From Hyposmocoma kahamanoa (lineage: Eukaryota; Arthropoda; Insecta; Lepidoptera; Cosmopterigidae), in contig NW_020653900.1 in NCBI RefSeq assembly GCF_003589595.1, positions 5,822,817 to 5,886,816 on the forward strand: 64,000 nt of DNA. Reading direction: 5' to 3'. The notes beneath the pieces were generated by a model. It searched no databases, was not told the origin of the DNA, and saw only the letters and a list, made by a program, of their open reading frames with translations. Made by a program: the position numbers and the translations under genes. Positions within the stretch are counted from its first letter, which is position 1, and every line of letters starts with the position of its first letter. Shown here one piece after another: positions 40,601-52,600 of the stretch.

Positions 40601-43600
40601 TGTGGTCGCTGGATACTACAATATCGCACCCCTCATGGAAGAATAGCATAAGTGGAGTTACGTCAAAATGGTACGATTATTGCTTCATTAGATACAGAAA
40701 GTACAAGGAAAGGGAGGTGTAGGAAGAAGGAGAATAGCCTGGCTTAGAAATTTGCGCCAGTGATTCAATAGTATTCAAAGTTCAGATTGTCATCATGATC
40801 GCCGACCTTCAAGAGAGAAGATGGCACATGAAGAAGAAGAGATACAGAACTCACATCCTGTCCAATTCCTGTAAATCTATCTACTAATATTATAGATAGA
40901 GTTACAAGAATTAAAATAAATAAAAAATAAAATTGTTTATTGAATAACTTATCGTACAAAGGAATAACTAAAGACTAACTATGCGAATCAATGTAAAACA
41001 TAACACATATACCTAAACTAGGAGAATCCCGTATTCAGGTAAAAAGTACTAATTATACAGGTGGATATATGATTAAACTATAAACAAAAAAATAATTAAA
41101 CAAAAAAATGCAAATCAATCAAATTGGAGAGGCTGTCTGTTATATTTTTCTGTATCTAATGGAGCAATAAACATATTTGACATAACTCCACTTATGCCAT
41201 TCTTCCATAATATTATAATACAATAATATTTGCACCCCATATGGCCGTAACAGTTTTTAAGTCATACTTATATGATAAACTAGGCGGTATTTTGATCATA
41301 CACCCTAGGGCGGTAAAGGGTTTTTTGTTTAATATCTAAGATCGGTCAATGTGTAGCTTGATGCACTGACGTCTATACCATTCCTTTCCTGTACGCCTGG
41401 CGCACGCTGGGTAATAATCGGCAAGTACCTTACGCCAATTGGCGAATCCTTTGACCACAATGGCAAGCATTATAATGTATGTCATTAATGCGATATGAAG
41501 TGGCATAAAAAGTTATTGACCAATTTCTTTCGTAGAATCTTCAAACCTTTTCCCAAAAAACTTGTTCTGCAGATGTGGCCTTATTACACTATGTAAGTTT
41601 GCGATTTGGTTTAGATTTCGCCCTACAATGACAATCTATATATTATTGATTATGATGGTTATAACCCGTTTGAAATCTGTGGCCCTTAACTCCCCTCCCG
41701 CTTCGTCTAACCTTACCCCGCCCACTTCCGATTTGCTGCCGTAACACAACAACAAAAACGTCATTTCAGAGATTTTTTGGTTCTTTTTTTAAATATTCAT
41801 CTGATATATTTTTACCCTTATCAAACCAACGTTGTCAGAGTATAATTTTTTAACAGGTTCACAGGTATTCTCGTCGGATTGTAAAATGTTTTCACCTTTT
41901 AACCCACATTCACAATTTTAATCTAGGCGTGACTAATTTAGTTAAAAATATAGTCTAGACAAAATAAAGTATCTAGATTTTACGCTACATACTGCCTATA
42001 TTGGAAGCTCAATTCTACTGACAACGGCACGTATTTCTTTACGCTTTACGTTTAAATTCAACTCTATCACTTGTAGTAGCAGTAGCGCTACTTGTGAAAG
42101 AGTTCATCCAGGGAAGTACTGCCACCAAGTAATAATGTGAGCATTACTGCGTTCTGGTTTTGAAAGGTAAAAGTGCTGGAGAAATGAAATAAATAAATAT
42201 TAGACAAACGTTACTCTGATCCCAAAGTAGGTAACTAAAACAATTGTGCTTTAGAAATCGGAAACAACGTTACAACAAACGCCCAGACTCGAAATAATAT
42301 AGAAAAATTAATTTTCTACATTGACTCGGCTGGGAATCGAACCCGGGATCCCAGAGTTGGCGACGCCATGAAAACCGATGTGCGAGTCACTCGACTTCGG
42401 AGGTCGCCTTTTCGTCGAATTACAGTCACATGGGACTTGTCAACTTACATCTCAGGGTGACGGGCGCGGTGGCAGTGTCCCTCAGACCTTTGGGATTTAA
42501 ACCTCTGAGTAACACTTTCACTGTTATGGATAGACGTGTCGCTAGGCAGGCACTTGACTTATTCATCCTGTCACTTGGTATCAAAGTCTAGGCACACTTG
42601 CCAATTAGTCTTAATGTGTACACTTCTTATGATCGCCCCGGTTATAAAAAAAAATATTTTTTTACAGGTTCAACAGCGAGATCGACGCACGAACAGGTTA
42701 CAAGACAGAGCTTATCCTGTGTATGCCGATTTGCAATTATGAAGGTGACGTCGTCGGTGTCGCGCAGATTATCAACAAGACTGACGGTAAACACCAGTGG
42801 CCATGTGAAATTAATGACCTTCGCTCACCTTACGGTATCGCACAGACTGCGCGTACAAGGTAGTAGTCTTGTACAAGACTACACCCTGCATGCCGATTCA
42901 CTATAATATACGACGTCAACTTTGTTGGCGACGCATAAATCATCAACAAAATCAACGATTACTCATCGGTGTTTTACAATCTTTAAAATTAAAGTCATTA
43001 TCCTACATCATAGTAGCAGTAGAGCTCCAGGTGAAACAGTTCGTCCAGGTAGTAGCAAGCGGTAGTGTGAGCATTACTTCTTTCCGGTTTTGAAGGGTAT
43101 GGGTTCTGGTGAAATTACACGCACGTGGGACTTGTCAACTTATTTCTTAGAGCGTTGGGGCTTGCTTACCATCAGGCGCACATCTTGTTCGTCCCGTCAC
43201 TTGGTATTATAAAAAAAAGATCTTTCAAATATTCATGTTCAAAATGTTGAGTACGCACGAAAAGTACATAAGAAATGAGTATCTACATGCCTGATATATA
43301 TAGATACATTGAAATATATTTATCTATTTTCACCCATGTACATAATCACATTTTAAAGTAAGCTTTCATACATAATCACACGTAAAGTAAGCTTTAAATA
43401 TGCCAACCCTTGCCAAGACACGTTAGGAACATGTGTACCAACTAGGGATGCCGCAGAAGTCTGCATCTGAATCTTAAAAGCTTTAGTTATTAAAATAAGT
43501 GTCGTAATATTTCTATGCCTATTTTTCATCGCTTTTGTAATCAAATTATGTAAAAGTATTGTAATTTTCTTAAATTAATGATAATTCAATGATTACTAAA

Positions 43601-46600
43601 TCCTATAATACATACACATTCTGTAAAACAAAAATTCACTCATCCAAACCTATATCCGCATCTGTAGATTTCAACACACACAAAGAAGAAAAATAGTGAC
43701 GATTATAATTATGTAACAAAACTTGTGTGATCATAATATATATATATAAAGCTACAACTACAGCTTCTTGCGTAAACACCGTAGTTGATCTTCTTAATTT
43801 ATTTCATTGTACAAATTTCAGGATCGAGAGAATTCTCCACAAGAGATGTGGAAGTATTTAAACGGTACCTCACGTTCTGCGGCATCGGCATCCAAAATGC
43901 TCAGCTCTTCGAATCGTCCGTACTCGAGTACAAAAGGAACCAGATACTGTTGGCTCTCGCAAGGAGTATATTCGAGGAGCAAAACAACTTGGAATGTTTG
44001 GTGACGAAGATCATGACCGAAGCAAGAGAGCTGCTGAAATGTGAACGATGTGCTGTCTTCATTCTTGATACTGATCATTGCGAATCTGTGAGTTTCACTT
44101 ACTAAGAATTTTCGCAGATGTTTCAAATTTTCCTTGACATCACTCCGATAACTGTATCCTTATTTGCCAATGACGCGGCGCACATTTAAGTAACTTCGTG
44201 ATTTTCATACAAAATGGTTTTACAGCGAATGAGACGTCACTGTTGCGTATTACAATGTGTTATTATATGTCACTATTGTCTAGAAGAAGTCATGATAGCT
44301 TATTGGTTTAACCTACTACCTCTCAAGCAAAGGACGTGGATTCGAATCCGGGCCCGCACCTCTGATTATCTCTTAATATACGTACGAAATTTAATTTCAA
44401 CGGTGAAGAAGGTTCCCTTCACACGTTTTCCGAAGGTAACCTTCGGAAAACGTGTGAAGTCCGGAACCCGCATTAGGCCAGCCAAGCAGATTAGGGCCTA
44501 AACCCTCGCCTGCATGGAGACCCTTGCCCAGTAGTTGGTCTTATGAATGAGTTGATGATGCGTCGGACATATCAGTTAGGTAAATTTAACTGCCTCTGTG
44601 GCCGAACGGTGACCAAGTTGGACTGCCACGCAGGGGTCCCGTGTTCGATTCCCCAGGAGAAATATTTATACGACCTACATTTATATCTCTCGTAAGCTTG
44701 GATGTAATTTATATTTATTTATGTGTGTGTCCACGTATTAAATTCGTGATTTTCTTACAAAATTGGTTTCACAGCGAGTGTGACGTCACTGTTGCGTCGT
44801 ACGTCTGGATCCTAGAAATAAAATATCGTATTAATATGATAATTTAGTTAAGCATTAAGATTTATAAATTATTATGTATGGACAGATGTCACCCGGTTTG
44901 TAGGGTAAATAGGTCCGTCGTCGATCTCATTTTGACGTAACATTCTAGTTTGTGACTCCATTATACATTTTATATAAAAATAAACTTTTCAGAGTCACCT
45001 AGAGCGCATCGGACAACGTCCTGGCTCGGGAGGGCCTTCTATCCCAGCTCTACCACCGCCTGCGCCCACGCGCTTCCACACGCTCTTCGAGCTCGGCGCC
45101 AAGCAGTCGCGCAAGACGCTCACTCCTACGCATGATACTAAGTCTACGATGGCTTGTATTGCTCTTGCGGTAAGTAAGAATAATGTCAAATTTCTTTTTT
45201 GGCAAGTCTATAACTTTTTTATAAAAAAAGACCTCAAAAGTTCGTGGAATTACATCTGTTTACCAAGTTTTATTAAAATCGTTTACCGGAACGTTCGCGA
45301 AACCGGATTCATCCCCTAGTTTGCTGCCCTTAGGTGTGGAATATTTGCTTTAAATTTAAATGGAACCAATACTGAGATACTCTTTTTCCAACAAAAAAAA
45401 TCATCAAAATAGGTTGACAAGAGTAATAACGTAACATACATACAAAAAAGAATTACAACCGAATTGAGAACTTCCCCTTTTTTTAAAACGGTTAAAAATT
45501 TAAAAGAACTGTCAAAGCCTACTTATTAATATTCATTATACAAAGAAGGAATTAAAAGTGACGCTTATACAAAACATAACCCTTTATTGAAGAGACTGTG
45601 ACGAAGATCAATTACCGTCCTATTTCGATTGGAATCATATTTTTCATAGTGAATAATACGGGCTAACTAGTGGTAGATCGACTAGCGATACGGGGGCAGC
45701 GTTATTAAAACACATCTTTGATGCTTGGGAAAGGTTCCAGAAAGCTGTTGGTGTTTTCTGTGACCTTTCAAAAGCATTTGATTGCGTTGACCATGTTACT
45801 CTTGTTAGGAAGCTGGAATATTACGGTGTAGACAAGTAGACATAAATGGAGTGATTTCTTTGGGTTCTCCAGTAAAAATTAGTGTTTCAAGTGTAAATTT
45901 ATTTTACCTATGGAATAAATGATTGTTTGACTTTCACTAACAAGGCCAATAAAGAATCTTCGGGTTGATTTATCGAGCGTTATTATATGATCTCTTACTA
46001 AATCTTTGCCTCGGTTCACATTGAAATTCATCCAAAAAATTCAACCATTGTTATAGCATCGATCATATACACTATAATGCTTGCCCCCGTGGCGGAACCA
46101 TTTGCCAATCGGCGTTATGTAGATTTACAGGAAAAATAATAACAACGATGTGGTAGAAGCTTCTTTCGTGAACCCCAAAATTAATTGAAAATTATAATGC
46201 TTTGCACGCGTTAGCGAAGGAATTTCTCCTTTAAATTCTAAGCTTTAAATATTATACATATACATCTAGTATTTAACTGCAATTGAAAAACATCTAAAAC
46301 ATAATGAGATATAGTTTAAATAAATTTAATTTATCAACTTTATCGATTCCTAAACCTAAACTACGTAAACCTGATTGCAAACAAAATATGTATTTATCTA
46401 CAGATGATACATATAGGTGGACTATTGTAAATACAAACGAACAAAACACAAGACAAATCGTATTTATTAAGCATATATGCCCAGGAAGTCAACATCTATC
46501 AGCATTAACGCTCTAAAACAAGTATAATATTCACATTAGAATATACCATACAACATAAGGCAAAGCAACAGTTTATTCAACATTTGTAGAGATACACAAT

Positions 46601-49600
46601 ATGAACAAAGAAATTTCAATAGGAATAAAAGAGACATGGGATTTTTACTAAACTTAGTCACTGCTCAGCAACCGAAGTTAATAATTGATTTAAAATGCCA
46701 CTAGCAAGTCCTTTTCTTCAGAACAAATACCATACCCTTGGTTGGTTTAACCAATCAGAAAACGAGATTGCTTTGCAGTGTGTCGCCACTGGTGGCGCCA
46801 CTGGTTTCATAACATAATTTTATTTCCATTGAAAACAGTAACGATATGATTTCGTGTATATATCAATATAAATATCAATAGATTTAAGTAACATTTTTAA
46901 ACATCATGACTTAAGCCAAACCTTAGACATACGTATAAAAGGAATGGAAATAATGATAAAACATTTACCCACAACTTGAAATTCAACCACATGATAGGTC
47001 GTTTTTGTACTTTAATTATGAAAATAACATTTTAGTCATCAATGAATGTTATTTTTAGGCATTGTAATTTGTTAATTTTATCTCACACACGCGTAGGTTC
47101 GAATCCCATTGTCGTCACCAAACTGTTGTGTCTTTATAATGAAAGACGGTGCAATTAACACAGTTATAAAGACCGTACGAGGGAGAGAGAGTGAGAGGGA
47201 GAGAGAGAGAGAGAGAGAGGGGGGAGAGAATGTGTGACCGTGAGCGGTGCAGACTACAGTGCAATTTGGAAACTCTACACTAGTTTTTCATTATATTATG
47301 ATGTCCTTCTAAATATGTGTGGACAATAATTGTTACTTACTTCTTATTCAAGGTCGCACAATCAAACAAAGCGCTAAATATCTGTGACGTAGACGAGTGG
47401 CGACGGGAGAACAACATGGTTGTAGCCGATGCAACAGTCGACGACGCGGTTAATATTAGAACCATGCTGTGCATGCCTATCGTCAATGCCAATAAGGACG
47501 TTATTGGTGTTGCACAGTTGATAAATAAGGTATGTTGTTTAACATGAACCATATATTGAAGTTTTATAAGGTGTCAAATCGGTGTCAAGCAACATTTTTA
47601 CGAGCTCAGTGACCTGGATAAAGAGATTACTACTGTATACTCGGTATATAATATATACTGCAATATACTCGGTAAGATCAAATTGGGAAACGAACTTTTC
47701 TAAATTGGTTCTGGTGTCGATGTTCTGGGAAGTGCCTTCCGCTGCTGTGGTATGCATATTACAGGGAAACCTCGCATATTGTATTAAAATGTCGCACTAC
47801 ATGGGCTAAAGAACAATATAATGCTCTAAGCTGTAAATTATACATATAACAGGGTAAACAATTTGACTCGCATTCATACATTGTCGAAATATTCAGTTAA
47901 AAATGTATTCCATGACTTATTCTACAAATTATCATGACACTCAAAATCGGTTAATGTGAAGAAAATCACAGTGATTTGAAGCTCTGTAGCACTGCAACTG
48001 TTACGTACGAGCATGCCGCTTACCGCCAGGCGCACAACTTCGCACAAGTCTTTGTTTATTACATAAATTATTATTACTATTATTATTAAAAACCAACTAG
48101 TTTGAGACCAAGCGATGAATAATTGATGTGGTTTTCTAGGAACATTACATTTGTCCAAATGGGTAAAGCCATCACTCAACAAACGCTGTAGTAATTGAGA
48201 CAGATATTTAAGTATGCTTGTCCAATACCCATACAACTCTCGACCAGAGAAATATTTCTATGGCATAATTATGTTTCTCTCGTGAGTTTAGATGTAATTT
48301 GTGATTGTCTAATATGTGTGCCTATGGCACCCGCGATACAGGGTTTCCCTAAAAGGCTTTACAAAAATCCACAAAATAATTAAATATAATGGTAGCGAAA
48401 AATTGTGATATTCAATTATTTAGTATTATAATACTAATTTTTGTGTTTTTAGGACAACGGTTGTCAATTCACCGATGGAGACATCTCGATATTTGAAGCT
48501 TTCGCGATCTTCTGCGGTCTCGGAATCCACAACACTCAGATGTACGAAAACGCTTGCAAACTTATGGCTAAACAAAAGGTAAGTTTAATTTTGGTCGATT
48601 TTCCTGTAGTTTAAGTTTTATGAGGTTATCTGTTTTGACTACTTAACAGTGACACTCAAAGAGTAAAAAAAAGAAGACCATAGTCCATTTGTTTAGGTAC
48701 TTAACTAAATGAAAACAATCTTGATACATCTTTTTATTGAAACATATGCTTTACAAATCAATAGGTATAAAAATAGGCATGCAGTTTCATACGAAGATTT
48801 CATAAGAAGATTCGTATTTTGTATTTGAAGGTAAGTAAAAATCATTTTATAAATATATATTTAATTAAATAGACATCTCAAGATTGTTTACATTTAGTTA
48901 AGTATCTAAACAAATGGACTATAGAGACTTATTAAATCAGAGGTTAACACTGTGAGGTACTAGATGTGGCGTTCTCAGGTTCGATTCCTGATAAGGTCAA
49001 TTTGGGAAATGAACTTTTCTGTTCAACAGAGTTGATTTCGTGGCTCTGATACTCAAAGCACAAGAAATTTTCTAGTTTGAGACCATGTAACTGCTGCGGT
49101 TGTCTGACACTATAAAAAAAATTAAAATAAAAGTATAGGAAATGAAACTACATATTTTTCGGATTTAAATCGCGTATATTAGTTTTTTAAAACAAACCAA
49201 CGCAACGTTTCGAGCGCTTTACAGTTCCCATGGTCACAGTTGACTGAGGTGGTACAGTCATCAACCAGTTATCCGTACCATCTGAGTCAACCGTGACCAT
49301 GGGACCTACTTGTAAAGGGCCCGAAACGTTGGTTTGTTTGAAAAAACAAATATACGTGATTTAAATCCAGAAAAATAGTTTATATCCTATGTGACACAAT
49401 CGCGAAAACCTAAGAACTCGATAAAAAAAAGCAGTTCTTAAAAAATACAATTCTTACAATAACAGCCACAATAATGTACTTATTGATTATAGTAAAAAAA
49501 GTTAATTGCAACTGAACGTAGGAAAATTGATTTATTTATGAAAATAATAGTTAAACTTAAAATCATCTACCTCCAAATAGTAATATGTCGTTAGGATCTC

Positions 49601-52600
49601 TAAGTCTGAATCTAAAATAATACGATAACACTCAGGTGGCATTGGAATGTCTGTCATACCACGCGACAGCGTCAACTGACGACACCTACAAATTGGTAAA
49701 CGACGTCATCCCATCGGCCGAGACCTACAATCTATACAGCTTTCAGTTTCATGGTAAGTTGATACCACGCTTATATACGCTGTATATTAACAGCACAATA
49801 TATAATATCAATCAAATCTAGTAAAGAAGTTAGATTTGCGTTAACAGCCTATAAGTATAATATGTATAGACCAGGCTGTATATATTACACATCTGAGGTT
49901 TACGGCATGTTTACATTAGGTCGACAGGTTCCCTTCGGCTAAGGAGACAGTCTATTTAGTGTAAACACTGAGTCATTTACGAACGTAGTTTGCTGCCTAA
50001 GTTGTCGACCGAGTCATCTAGTAGCTTGTCATTGTCGCATCGTTCGCGTTCTGCAAGCAACGGTTGACGGATTACTTTCTAGTAGCAGTAGAGCTCCTTG
50101 TAAAAGAGTTCGTCCAGGGCAATACTGCCACCTTAACTGTCTGCCGCCAAGCAGTAATTTGAGCATTACTGCGTTCCAGTTTTGAAGGCTAGGGGTGCTG
50201 GTGAAATTACAGGCATATGGGACTTGTCAGGGTGACGGGCACAGTGGTGCCCCTCCAATCTTTGCGTTTAGAAGCCCTGTGTGGCACTGCTACTGTTATG
50301 GACAGGCGTGTCACTTATCATCAGGATCACTTGGGATTATAAAAAACTCCTAACCTACCTGATCAGTTTGTTTCGAAAGTTTTGAACGATTTTTGTCTCT
50401 AACTTCTATCTAATCTTACAACGATTTGGTGATTTCGGCGAAGGCGGCTGTTGACTTGTAAACAGCACATCGACTGCGCTACTTTCGTCAGTCAAATTCG
50501 CTTGCCGAAGAGGCGGCAGCCTGTCTCCTTCGGCAAGTTGAAGTTTTGCGAAGGCAACGATCGACCCAGTGTAAACACACTATTAAAACAGACGATTGTC
50601 TCTGTCACACATATCTATGTGACATTTTGTCGCTAATTTGGCAGTCGTACCTATATCAACTTCCCTACAGTTTTTCTTATCACATACTTTCTTCTACGAA
50701 AGTTTCATGCGATGGAAACGGCGCTCTACAAATCCGAAAGTAGTCGATAGAGCTCGATGTAGTAATACAAATATTTGATTCCTTTAAGATTGAAAGTTAA
50801 TTTCTCATGCAATACATTAATTATTTAATTACTGGATGAATCTTTACTCCTGGCCTGGTGTATTGGACTGCTACCCGATTACGAAGACCTACTTATATTA
50901 TGATTAACTTATATTCCAGATTTCGATCTATCCGACGAAGATACGTGCAGAGCAACGCTGCGAATGTTCCTCCAGTGCAACCTCGTCGAGCAATTCCACA
51001 TTCCATACGATGTAAGTAATGAGTTCAGTCAAGAGCACATCAGACACTTTGGACTTTAGACCGATCTTATGGCAAGCGGAATAGAGTTGAATTTAAACCT
51101 TAAGTCGCTATATAACCTGACCGGAATATCCGTGGCAGTAGTACAGTATCTATAAAAAAATTACAAACGGAACGCGTTGGTAAGGTTAGTATAAAATAAG
51201 TAAAAAATAACAATCCAATGTCTCTGGCATGCTTATTATGCTTATTATCGAACTTTAACAACTGATTGCTAATTGTACAACGAGATCACTACCACTTGTG
51301 ATTATTATAAATTATAATATATTACTCGTATAATGTTATATACACTGTTTTGCATCTGGGGTTATTAAATTTTAATTTAAGTGTTATAAGCAGTTCGCTT
51401 ATTTTATATATATTTTTTTATTGTTATAGGTACTTTGCCGGTGGACACTAAGCGTCAAAAAGAACTACCGTCCCGTTAAATACCACAACTGGCGACACGC
51501 CCTCAACGTCGCTCAAACCATGTTCGCAATGCTCAAGACAGGCAAAATGGAACGCTTCATGGTAGATCTTGAAATTTTAGGTCTCCTTGTAGCATGCCTA
51601 TGCCATGATCTGGATCATAGAGGCACTAACAACGCGTTTCAGACTAAAACTGAAAGTCCATTAGCAATTTTGTACTCTACATCTACTATGGAGCATCACC
51701 ATTTCGATCAGTGTGTTATGATTTTGAATAGTGAGGGGAATAATATTTTCCAGGTAAGTTTTTATCGATAAAAGTACATGAACTATAATGCGTAACTTTT
51801 GTTTCATTCAATCTAAGTCATAATCTTAATTGTGGTATGTTCTAGTTAATAAATTGCAAATTTGCAATTTTTGTCAACAATTATTGCAAATATTTGCATA
51901 GATATATTTTTCCTAAAATGTAATATTACAATCACACAGCGCACTTTTAGCTTTGGTTCTGCGTCAAGTAATACGAGTTACTTATTAACTATACAAGTTT
52001 GGCTAACATTTTTATTTTACTACAATAATTACATTATTTTCAAAGGTTAATTGGAAGAAATCCCCTTACGGGATACACTCCTTTGTGTACTAACATTTTA
52101 CATAATTGTAAACATTTATCTTTTGTTTTTTTGGTACAATAAAGTGTTTACAATTACAATTGCAAAATACACCTTTATGCCAATGCAATATTTTTAATAT
52201 TTCAGGCACTCTCACCCAGTGACTACAAAGACGTGATGAGAGTGGTGGAAACAGCGATCCTATCGACCGACCTCGCGATGTATTTCAAGAAAAAGTCGAA
52301 ATTCTTGGAACTTGTGGACAACGGCGAATTCGATTGGCAAAGTGAAGAAAAGAAAGAATGTAAATAATTTTTACTACACTTTAATATATAGTTTACACTT
52401 ATTGTTATCGTTTATATTCATGACTGATATCGTCACGGAATGATGGCCAAGAGGAGCGATAATCTCAGTGGGCAGACAACCGGCCCGATGGTGACAATAT
52501 TGTCATATTTGCGGGATCGCACTGGATGCGGATAGTGCAGGAGTATAGACCCCTTTTTTATTGCGTCAAGTTTTACAAGTTGACGCAATAAAAAAGGGCC

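Larger units (their letters stand above)
39132..42667 (+). other. Pde6: Pde6 intron 3 (3.5 kb)
   Basis: It contains Rep-A copies 13 and 14, a Rep-B copy and the 40.6-41.2 kb inverted-repeat element. The remaining sequence (about 39.2-39.5, 40.1-40.6 and 41.25-42.05 kb) is AT-rich with nothing recognised. Confidence 0.8.
42787..43821 (+). other. Pde6: Pde6 intron 4 (1.0 kb)
   Basis: It holds the decayed GAF-A exon copy (42872) and Rep-A copy 15. Near 43330-43395 there is a small tandem duplication of catacataatcacac...taaagtaagctt. The rest (43400-43820) is AT-rich with no feature. Confidence 0.85.
44088..44992 (+). other. Pde6: Pde6 intron 5 (0.9 kb)
   Basis: It is filled largely by a SINE-D copy followed by a SINE-S copy in the same orientation. 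A short segment near 44196-44225 (ttcgtgattttcatacaaaa, then ttacagcgaatgagacgtca) recurs near 44743-44790, so the two SINEs lie between direct repeats of unique-looking sequence. Confidence 0.75.
45170..47352 (+). other. Pde6: Pde6 intron 6 (2.2 kb)
   Basis: It contains a Rep-B copy, a LINE reverse-transcriptase fragment and a GA microsatellite. The stretch 46.0-47.1 kb shows no gene. A B-box-like aggttcgaatcccatt at about 47094 is too isolated to call. Confidence 0.75.
47530..48452 (+). other. Pde6: Pde6 intron 7 (0.9 kb)
   Basis: It contains a Rep-A fragment and a SINE-S fragment. The segment 47530-47960 has nothing recognised beyond TA-rich direct repeats (actcggta...tatatac) near 47639-47670. 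Confidence 0.75.
48579..49635 (+). other. Pde6: Pde6 intron 8 (1.06 kb)
   Basis: It holds a SINE-C copy and the complete foldback F1. The segments 48.6-48.9 and 49.4-49.6 kb are AT-rich with no feature. Confidence 0.75.
49754..50919 (+). other. Pde6: Pde6 intron 9 (1.2 kb)
   Basis: More than half is a MITE-like element with a Rep-A copy inside it. About 50.6-50.9 kb has no feature. Confidence 0.75.

Noticed and set aside
42598..42906. 102-codon frame over exon 4
   Set aside because: It is out of frame with the GAF-A exon and runs through intron sequence.
43818..44126. 102-codon antisense frame
   Set aside because: It is the mirror of Pde6 exon 5, with no independent evidence.
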